Positions 1-5,135 of a stretch of DNA of 33,641 nt are shown one piece after another; within the stretch, counting starts at the first letter, position 1; the number at the start of each line of letters is the position of its first letter. The notes below the pieces were generated by a model. The model was given only the letters and a program-made list of their open reading frames with translations, did not search any database and was not told the origin of the DNA. Source of the DNA: an uncultured bacterium (GTDB lineage Bacteria > Planctomycetota > Phycisphaerae > Phycisphaerales > SM1A02); assembly GCA_903961015.1 (NCBI GenBank), contig CAJCCX010000237.1, positions 1 to 33,641 of the forward strand. Reading direction: 5' to 3'. Position numbers and translations under genes: made by a program.

Positions 1-52
1 AAGAAGTGAATGAAATGTTTGCAAAATAGAATTCAAATGGTATATTGCAAGG

Positions 53-1219
53 ATGATCAAGCGCCTCGCCTTGCCGCTGCTCCGAAGGTCGCTCGCCCAT
101 TGGCCTGCGGCGGTCATCGTGGGTCCGCGCCAGTGTGGCAAGACAACACTGGCGAAGTCGATCGGCGGGGAGTACTACGACCTCGAACAGGACCGTGACC
201 GCCTCCGTCTCGACATGGCTTGGGATCAACTCTGTGAAGGTCGATCGTTGGTCATTCTCGATGAAGCGCAGTCGTGGCCAGCGATTTTTCCGCGCCTTCG
301 CGGGGCGATTGACGCGAAGCGGCGACGCAATGGTCGGTTTCTTTTACTCGGTTCGATTGCCCCTGCACTCATGACTTCGGTGAGTGAGTCGCTGGCGGGA
401 CGAATGGCCGTGCTCGAACTCACTCCGTTGCTCATGAGTGAACTTTCAGCGCAACCGATGCTCGATCGCAATTGGCTGTGTGGTGGATTTCCCGATGGCG
501 GCATTCAACGACTGCGTGCATTTCCGGAGTGGGGATCGAACTATGTTCGTTTGCTTGCAGAGCGCGACCTCCCAAATCTTGGGTTGTCATGTACGCCGCA
601 GACGACCATACGACTCATCCGAATGCTCGCGCTCACGAACGGACAGCAGTGGAACGCATCAGAAATCGGGCGGAGCATGGGGCTTTCCTATCAGACGATC
701 AACAGTTACACGGACTACCTCGAAGGGATTTTTCTGTTGCGGCGCCTGCCAGTGTTTCATGGCAATATGCGCAAGCGTCTCGTGAAGGCACCGAAATTAT
801 TGTGGAGGGACAGCGGGATTTTGCACAGTCTGTTGGGCATCGAGAATGGTGACTCGTTACTCACGCATCCGGCGATCGGTGCGAGTTGGGAGGCATTCGT
901 TGTCGAACAGGCGCTGGGAGTGCTGAACGCCCTCGGTGTTCGCCATGGCGCGTCGTATCTGCGCACGAGCGATGGCTACGAAGCGGATCTTGTTCTGGAC
1001 TGCGCAGGTGAGCGATGGGTGATTGAGATCAAGTTGACTTCCAATCCTGGAGCACGTGCGTTCGATCGGCTCGACGTCTGCGGCAAATTGGCGAAGGCCA
1101 CACGCCATGTGTTGGTATCGCGAGTACCGACGGACTCCGCGAGCACAACGCGACTTTCGTGTGGACTCGACCGATTCCTCCGCGAGATCAAGGCGTTAGC
1201 AAAACGAGCAAATGGTTGA
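53..1219 (+). CDS. AAA-type ATPase with DUF4143-like C-terminal domain
   Basis: A 388-residue protein of the widespread ATP-binding/DUF4143 family. The N-terminus has a Walker A motif (GPRQCGKTT, about residues 24-32), a Walker B with the family-typical ending (LVILDEAQ, about 66-73) and a sensor-like stretch (RFLLLGS, about 95). The middle resembles a winged-helix segment (NASEIGRSMGLSYQTINSYTDYL). The C-terminus has the nuclease-like pattern EADLVLD...IEIKLT, reminiscent of the PD-(D/E)xK core in DUF4143 proteins. Length is normal for the family, so it looks complete. The ATG at 53 is preceded by AAGG, and the Walker A position fits the usual N-terminal spacing. The family's physiological role is poorly known. 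The gene appears to stand alone, with no partner upstream in the window. Confidence 0.9.
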   Translation: MIKRLALPLLRRSLAHWPAAVIVGPRQCGKTTLAKSIGGEYYDLEQDRDRLRLDMAWDQLCEGRSLVILDEAQSWPAIFPRLRGAIDAKRRRNGRFLLLGSIAPALMTSVSESLAGRMAVLELTPLLMSELSAQPMLDRNWLCGGFPDGGIQRLRAFPEWGSNYVRLLAERDLPNLGLSCTPQTTIRLIRMLALTNGQQWNASEIGRSMGLSYQTINSYTDYLEGIFLLRRLPVFHGNMRKRLVKAPKLLWRDSGILHSLLGIENGDSLLTHPAIGASWEAFVVEQALGVLNALGVRHGASYLRTSDGYEADLVLDCAGERWVIEIKLTSNPGARAFDRLDVCGKLAKATRHVLVSRVPTDSASTTRLSCGLDRFLREIKALAKRANG

Positions 1220-1455
1220 TCGTCCACCTCCCTCAATGATAGAAATTCGCTTTTGGAGTCTTATGTGGGAACGTCTATGCGAGAAGCACCGGGATTTTTT
1301 TAGTCGCGTTTGTCAGACCTGCTCCCAGCGACTGATCGCATTTGGAGTCAACAGCGAAGCGGTCGCTCCGCGAAAATGCCATGTAAATCGAGGTGAATCT
1401 GAAGCGATGATCAGAATGCAGTGCGTACTCGAACGCTTCAAGTCATAATCAAGCG
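1220..1455. other. Intergenic region upstream of the SMR pair
   Basis: No convincing gene is seen in these 236 bases. The track ORF 1212-1448 has no recognisable motif and overlaps the ATPase stop. Visible structures are a hairpin-capable pair AGCGAC (1327-1332) / GTCGCT (1362-1367) and an imperfect 13-nt direct repeat CGCTTTTGGAGTC (1248-1260) / CGCATTTGGAGTC (1337-1349). Because guanidine riboswitches often precede SugE/Gdx genes, I looked for their conserved blocks by eye. I could not match class I, II or III. Confidence 0.5.
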
Positions 1456-1836
1456 ATGTCGTGGATTTATTTACTGTGCGCTGGAGTTTTTGAAATCGTG
1501 TGGGCGGTCACGATGAAGCACACCGATGGATTCACACAGTTGTGGCCGTCGATCGGAGTGGCCTCTGCGATGATCATCAGTTTTATTTTGTTGGCATGTG
1601 CGATTCGTCATATTCCACTTGGAACTGCATATGCAGTCTGGGCAGGTATCGGCGCTGCGGGCGCAGCGATTTGTGGAGTGATTCTTTATGACGAGCCAAC
1701 ATCGTTGTGGCGGGTCTTGTCGCTGTGTGCGATTGTTGTGGGAGTTCTGGGATTGAAATTTTTGTACGAGCCAGATGTCGATGGCGTGAACGATCATGAT
1801 GCAACACCTCTCGGCGATGCACGAAAGGGCGGGTGA
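1456..1836 (+). CDS. SMR-family transporter, SugE/Gdx guanidinium-exporter type
   Basis: A 126-residue small multidrug resistance protein with four predicted TM helices. TM1 carries the essential glutamate in the context FEIVWAVTMKHTDGF, matching the E. coli SugE/Gdx pattern (LEVVWAVGLKYTHGF) rather than EmrE. TM3 has the conserved GTAYAVWAGIGAAGAA signature and TM4 has GVLGLKFL. Gdx-type SMRs act as dual-topology dimers exporting guanidinium in exchange for protons. There is an extra polar tail of about 20 residues at the C-terminus, longer than the usual 105 or so. The second SMR gene starts 3 bases after this stop, so the two are probably co-translated and may form a heterodimer. Substrate is inferred from signature motifs only. 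Confidence 0.9.
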   Translation: MSWIYLLCAGVFEIVWAVTMKHTDGFTQLWPSIGVASAMIISFILLACAIRHIPLGTAYAVWAGIGAAGAAICGVILYDEPTSLWRVLSLCAIVVGVLGLKFLYEPDVDGVNDHDATPLGDARKGG

Positions 1837-1839
1837 TCG

Positions 1840-2169
1840 ATGTTGACTGGTGTATGGCTTGCGTTGTTCGCAGCAGGGTGCTGTGAAATTTTGGCAACGA
1901 CGTGTGTGAAATTCAGCGATGGATTTCGCAAGGCGAAGTGGATCGCAGGATTTATTGTGACGATGAGTGGAAGTATTTTTCTGATGAGTATCGCCGTCAA
2001 GGTGATTCCAATTGGGAGTGCGTACGCGGTGTGGACTGGAATCGGCGCTGCCGGAACTGCCGCAGTTGGAATGATCGCCTTCAAGGAGTCAAGGAAAGTC
2101 GCGCGCATTGCTTGTTTGTTGTTGATTATTGCGGGAGTAATCGGTTTGCGACTCTCTGCGGCAGGATGA
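1840..2169 (+). CDS. Second SMR-family transporter subunit
   Basis: A 109-residue four-TM SMR protein. TM1 keeps the glutamate (CCEILATTCVKFSDGF) but has a threonine-rich stretch where its neighbour has WAVTMKH. TM3 has GSAYAVWTGIGAAGTAAVG and TM4 ends IAGVIGLRLS. It starts 3 bases downstream of the first SMR stop, forming a tandem pair. Paired SMR genes are known to form heterodimers in which each subunit takes a fixed opposite topology (the YkkCD and EbrAB types). The first protein keeps SugE-type residues while this one diverges in TM1, which fits a paired exporter with one canonical and one specialised subunit. Substrate could be guanidinium or another small cation. Confidence 0.9.
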   Translation: MLTGVWLALFAAGCCEILATTCVKFSDGFRKAKWIAGFIVTMSGSIFLMSIAVKVIPIGSAYAVWTGIGAAGTAAVGMIAFKESRKVARIACLLLIIAGVIGLRLSAAG

Positions 2170-2196
2170 ATTGATTGCTACACTCATAATCCCTCA

Positions 2197-2271
2197 CGGG
2201 GCGTAGCTCAGCTTGGCTAGAGCGCCTGCTTTGGGAGCAGGATGTCGTCGGTTCAAATCCGGCCGCCCCGA
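2197..2271 (+). tRNA. tRNA-Pro (anticodon TGG)
   Basis: A complete cloverleaf can be folded by hand. The acceptor is CGGGGCG (2197-2203) with CGCCCCG (2264-2270). The anticodon stem is CCTGC/GCAGG around a 7-nt loop TTTGGGA, with anticodon TGG at 2232-2234. The T arm is GTCGG/CCGGC around TTCAAAT. The D arm is GCTC...GAGC. The discriminator base is A at 2271. CCA is not encoded. A rho-independent terminator follows directly. Confidence 0.97.
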
Positions 2272-2279
2272 TTCATTTC

Positions 2280-2318
2280 GCCCAGTCGCAAAGTACGAAC
2301 TTTGCGCCTGGGCTTTTT
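2280..2318 (+). terminator. Rho-independent terminator of tRNA-Pro
   Basis: Two-part stem GCCCAG/CTGGGC and GCAAAGT/ACTTTGC with loop ACGA, followed by TTTTT. It starts 9 bases after the tRNA. Confidence 0.85.
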
Positions 2319-2380
2319 CATCGGTGCGTGCGATCCGCGCGTGCGCGCGTCTCGCTTCATCCCGCGTCACTCACTCCTGC

Positions 2381-2402
2381 CCGCAAGTCAAAGCACTTGC
2401 GG
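2381..2402. repeat. Perfect 8-bp inverted repeat between the two tRNA-end copies
   Basis: CCGCAAGT, a 6-nt spacer, then ACTTGCGG. It sits in the spacer between the genuine tRNA-Pro and the duplicated tRNA end. It has no T-run, so it is not an obvious terminator. Confidence 0.6.
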
Positions 2403-2449
2403 TCATTCGCTCGCGACGCAGTCTGCGCCGTCTGTGGCGCCCAAGGTCG

Positions 2450-2480
2450 TCAAATCCGGCCGCCCCGATTCAATTCGCCC
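2450..2480 (+). repeat. Duplicated 3' end of tRNA-Pro (att-like or tRNA relic)
   Basis: Positions 2450-2480 repeat 2253-2283, covering the T-loop, T-arm 3' half, acceptor 3' half, discriminator and 7-10 bases beyond, with one mismatch at the downstream edge (ATTCATTTCG versus ATTCAATTCG). The preceding bases GTCGT also match the tRNA after a small gap. The rest of the tRNA is absent. The copy is followed by a second hairpin whose core (GCAAAGTacagACTTTGC) nearly repeats that of the first terminator. This is either a tRNA-targeted integration footprint or a partial tandem duplication. Confidence 0.75.
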
Positions 2481-2481
2481 C

Positions 2482-2530
2482 AAGTTCTTTTTTGCGCAAA
2501 GTACAGACTTTGCGACTGAACTTTTTAATT
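2482..2530 (+). terminator. Second, duplicated terminator-like hairpin
   Basis: Stem AAGTTC/GAACTT enclosing CGCAAAGT/ACTTTGCG with loop ACAG, followed by a T-rich tail (CTTTTTAATTTT). Its core copies the tRNA-Pro terminator core. It may also protect against convergent transcription from the minus-strand gene ending at 2542. Confidence 0.65.
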
Positions 2531-2541
2531 TTGTCTGCGAC

Positions 2542-2955
2542 TCACGCTCTGCGAAAAGCTAACTTTCCGCCGATCCAAGCCGCGGGCAGATACGCAGCGG
2601 CAAGGTCCAAGATGATGAACCATGTCGGAGCTGGAATCAAGAAAGCCATGGTGATTCCGCCGATCATGTGGACTACGCCAATCACCACAGCGAAGATCAT
2701 CTTGTGAGTTGCGGCGACGAGAGCGGCGATATACGCGCCGATCAAACTGCCAAGGCCGTGTGCGAGGAATGGAAAAATGAAATGTTTGACCTCGTATCGA
2801 TCGATGTTGTCCGCGATACTTTTGGCGTCGTTAGGGTTGATGCCTTCAGGTAACGGAATAACAGAACTGCTGAGGGTAATCAGAAATCCGTTGACCGCCA
2901 TGCAAACAACAAGTCCAACGATGACAGCAAGGATGTTTCGAAGAAAGGGCGGCAT
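2542..2955 (-). CDS. Small integral membrane protein (4 TM), unknown function
   Basis: A 137-residue hydrophobic protein. It has a TM helix at residues 8-30 and a polar periplasm-like loop (PEGINPNDAKSIADNIDRYEVKH). Three more helices follow (FPFLAHGLGSLIGAYIAALVA, FAVVIGVVHMIGGITMAFLI, WFIILDLAAAYLPAAWIGG). This layout is seen in many small uncharacterised inner-membrane proteins. I see no catalytic or binding motif. It lies 42 bases downstream of the broken lipoprotein locus on the same strand and could be co-transcribed with it. Start ATG at 2955 has no clear Shine-Dalgarno, as is usual here. Function not assigned. Confidence 0.75.
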   Translation of the reverse strand: MPPFLRNILAVIVGLVVCMAVNGFLITLSSSVIPLPEGINPNDAKSIADNIDRYEVKHFIFPFLAHGLGSLIGAYIAALVAATHKMIFAVVIGVVHMIGGITMAFLIPAPTWFIILDLAAAYLPAAWIGGKLAFRRA

Positions 2956-2997
2956 GAAAATGCAACTTGGTAAAGGTAGGGGAAGTCTACTTTCGCC

Positions 2998-3511
2998 TCA
3001 CGCAACCCAATCGGGGAGTGTCGCTTGTGGCGCTAGTTCAGGAATGAGGGGAAGGAGTTGCGCAGGTTCGAATATGCGAACTGCTGCGGGGTCGCTGCGG
3101 TCATATTCCCCGTAGATGTAACTATTCGTACCCACAAGATGGTTCTGAAGAATCCATTGGCGCAAATCGTTGAGTGTTCCAATGAACCAACAAAATGTCT
3201 TTTGCGTGTTTCGCGCCCATTCAGCTTTGGATGGATCAGATGGAGTCGGAAGTGTTTTATCGCACCAGATTTGCCGACAGATGTTTTCATCCGCAGAAAT
3301 AATTTCGAGCGGCTCCAAATCGGTGGCTCTAGTGGTTCCACTGGCGCATATCGATGTTTGGAGCAGGCTCTCCTGTGACAACGTCGACAACAATCAACGT
3401 CGTTGGAACGCGGGTATGCGCCATCGATGTGCATCCAGAAACTGCAATAGCGCAGGCTGCTAGTGCGGTCAAGCTGAGGATGCTGCGTATCGAATGCGTT
3501 AAGTGTTTCAT
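2998..3511 (-). pseudogene. Lipoprotein gene apparently split by a +1 frameshift
   Basis: The first frame starts at ATG 3511 and encodes a lipoprotein signal with lipobox (ALAACAIAVSGC), then TTLIVVDVVTGEPAPNIDMRQWNH and a stop at 3329. The +1 frame is open from about 3395 to 2998 and encodes about 120 well-behaved residues (DLEPLEIISADENICRQIW, TFCWFIGTLNDLRQWIL, YIYGEYDRSDPAAVRIFEP). That second frame has no ATG; its track start is a TTG just after a stop. The simplest reading is a single lipoprotein of about 170 residues whose frame has shifted by one base between 3395 and 3331. Alternatives are a sequencing error, a programmed +1 shift, or a coupled second gene with a TTG start. The gene begins 8 bases past a strong terminator, so transcription may depend on read-through. 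No family recognised. Confidence 0.6.
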
Positions 3512-3518
3512 CGGTGAT

Positions 3519-3553
3519 AAAAAAAACGGCCTCCGCACTGTGCAGAAGCCGTT
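3519..3553 (-). terminator. Strong rho-independent terminator after the 3593-4123 gene
   Basis: Read on the minus strand, AACGGC...GCCGTT extends inward through TTCTGCA/TGCGGAG (two G-T wobbles) to a CAG loop, giving about 13 bp. An eight-T run follows (plus-strand A's at 3519-3526). It lies 39 bases past the stop of the 176-residue gene and immediately before the lipoprotein start at 3511. Confidence 0.85.
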
Positions 3554-3592
3554 GAATTTCTCAGTGGTATTCGCGTTTCACAGTCGTGCAAA

Positions 3593-4123
3593 TCAGTCGA
3601 TCTTCTTCCAGTGATCTGTGAATGCTCCAGGCATGGTCGCAATCATTCCATCTTTTGTGAATGCCCCACTTGGTTCGCCATGGTTTGGGAACTTGAATTG
3701 AGGTTCGCCATCCTTCATCGTGACTGGCGATGCGCCATGCAGCGCAGTCGTGTCGTATGTCATTCCCTTGGCATCAATATTCGCAGCATAGAACATAGAT
3801 TCTTCCGTATATTCTTTTTCGCTCAATGTGTACTTGGCAATGAGCGAAATTGAGGCGGGCTTGCCGTCATTGGTCCAACAGACATTCATATTTCGGTAAT
3901 CATCCGAATACGTCATGATTCCAACGACAGCCGGCGAAGTGATTTTCTTGCCGTCAGCCATCGTGCGATATTCAAGGATGTATGTTCCTTCGACTTTGGG
4001 TCCGCCAGCGTTCGGTTTGGCAGCTCCAAGGCCCATACCTACGAGCCCGATCCCAACAAGTGCGCAAGGAAGTGCGAGCGCGAGAGTCCAGACGTTTCGT
4101 TTGGTGTTGTTGATGTTTGTCAT
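3593..4123 (-). CDS. Signal-anchored exported protein of unknown function
   Basis: A 176-residue protein. The N-terminus has basic residues (TKRNVW) followed by a hydrophobic segment (TLALALPCALVGIGLVGMGLGAA, about 12-34), consistent with a signal peptide or single membrane anchor. The rest is a small soluble domain rich in beta-type alternation (VEGTYILEYRTMADGKKI, YRNMNVCWTNDGKPASISLIAKYTL, GAFTKDGMIATMPG). The opening 'GTYILEYRT-DGK' recalls small lipocalin-like beta-barrel domains, but I cannot confirm that. It is divergent from the SUMF1-fold gene with only 23 bases between the start codons. A strong terminator follows its stop, so it is probably monocistronic. Confidence 0.75.
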   Translation of the reverse strand: MTNINNTKRNVWTLALALPCALVGIGLVGMGLGAAKPNAGGPKVEGTYILEYRTMADGKKITSPAVVGIMTYSDDYRNMNVCWTNDGKPASISLIAKYTLSEKEYTEESMFYAANIDAKGMTYDTTALHGASPVTMKDGEPQFKFPNHGEPSGAFTKDGMIATMPGAFTDHWKKID

Positions 4124-4146
4124 AGTGCGCAGAGTATCGTTCGTAC

Positions 4147-5121
4147 ATGAACACTGCGAATCTGAAAAAATGCAGAATTTTTATGTTGTTACTTATAAGC
4201 GCAACGTGGAGTTGCTCGAAAGATAATGCGGCGGAAAAAGTTGCCGTGCCTGCTATAGCTGATCCAGTTGTTGTAGTCGTAGCACCCGCTGCGCCAATTT
4301 TAATTCCAGTTCCAGTTTCAGCTCCAGTTCCGGCAGCTCCTCCGTCTCCACTCACATGGGCTGAAGTGATTGATTTCCATCCCGATCCCAAGATCGTGAC
4401 CGACGCAGATTTGCTTCAGCGAATCACTGCGACTGGTTTGCCATGGAGAGTTCGCGACAATAAAAATGGAATTGAACTCCTGCTCGTTCCTCCTGGAACA
4501 TTCATGATGGGACTCAGCGATAGGGATACAGAAGGGCAGAATTCTGAGAAGCCTGCTCATCAAGTTACGATCACGAAAGCTTTTTATCTTGGACGCTTCG
4601 AAGTGACGCAGTTGCAATGGGAGCGCGTGCTCAATTCGAATCCAAGCGTGTTCTTTGATCCGCGCCTGCCTGTGCAGCGGGTCTCATTCAGCGAAGCAGA
4701 ACGTTTTCTTGATGTGACTGGATTTCGACTGCCGACGGAGGCGGAGTGGGAGTATGCGTGCCGTGCCGGATCAGATCAAACGCGATACGGAGATATTGAA
4801 GTCATCGCGCGATACGAAGGGAATTCGAAATCTCGTCCAGGTGTTGTTGGAGAAAGGTCCGCGAATGCATTTGGATTTCACGACATGCTGGGTAATGCGA
4901 TGGAATGGTGCGCAGATTTTTATCAGCCCGACTACTACTCGCAGTGCAAGAGTGGCGTGACGGATCCGGTGGGACCGAGTCAAGGAAAGTTCCGAGTCAT
5001 GCGTGGCGGATCATGGGCGGGAATCGCAAAAATGTCGCGCGCCTCGTATCGATACGGCGTGATGGCGGATTACAAAAGCGACTATCTAGGCGATGGATTT
5101 CGCGTGGCGCGTACGCCATAA
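4147..5121 (+). CDS. FGE/SUMF1-domain lipoprotein lacking the catalytic cysteines
   Basis: A 324-residue protein. The N-terminus has a signal with a lipobox-like end (LLLISATWSC), then a proline/valine/alanine-rich linker (about residues 40-65). The formylglycine-generating-enzyme/sulfatase-modifying-factor fold runs from about residue 100 to the end. Family landmarks are LLVPPGTFMMG, the KPAHQVTI-KAFYLGRFEVTQLQW block, V-RVSFSEAERFL, FRLPTEAEWEYACRAG, AFGFHDMLGNAMEWCADFY, RVMRGGSW and a C-terminal GDGFRVAR. True FGEs need two cysteines in the region before GFR; here that stretch (KMSRASYRYGVMADYKSDYLG) has none. It is therefore unlikely to make formylglycine and more likely a structural or ligand-binding member, as is common in planctomycetes. 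It is convergent with the RCC1/SGNH gene, 14 bases apart. Confidence 0.9.
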   Translation: MNTANLKKCRIFMLLLISATWSCSKDNAAEKVAVPAIADPVVVVVAPAAPILIPVPVSAPVPAAPPSPLTWAEVIDFHPDPKIVTDADLLQRITATGLPWRVRDNKNGIELLLVPPGTFMMGLSDRDTEGQNSEKPAHQVTITKAFYLGRFEVTQLQWERVLNSNPSVFFDPRLPVQRVSFSEAERFLDVTGFRLPTEAEWEYACRAGSDQTRYGDIEVIARYEGNSKSRPGVVGERSANAFGFHDMLGNAMEWCADFYQPDYYSQCKSGVTDPVGPSQGKFRVMRGGSWAGIAKMSRASYRYGVMADYKSDYLGDGFRVARTP

Positions 5122-5135
5122 AAACAAACGAGACT

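Noticed and set aside
1212-1448. Track ORF of 78 residues between the ATPase and the SMR pair
   Set aside because: Overlaps the ATPase stop, has no recognisable motif or hydrophobic pattern, and covers a region with repeat and hairpin features; treated as intergenic.
1220-1455. Guanidine riboswitch ahead of the Gdx-type genes
   Set aside because: The expected conserved blocks of classes I, II and III were not found by eye. A covariance-model search is the decisive test.
3033-3434. Alternative 133-residue minus-strand ORF in the lipoprotein region
   Set aside because: Cys/His/Arg-rich shadow composition and no continuity with the lipoprotein; the neighbouring frame is far more protein-like.
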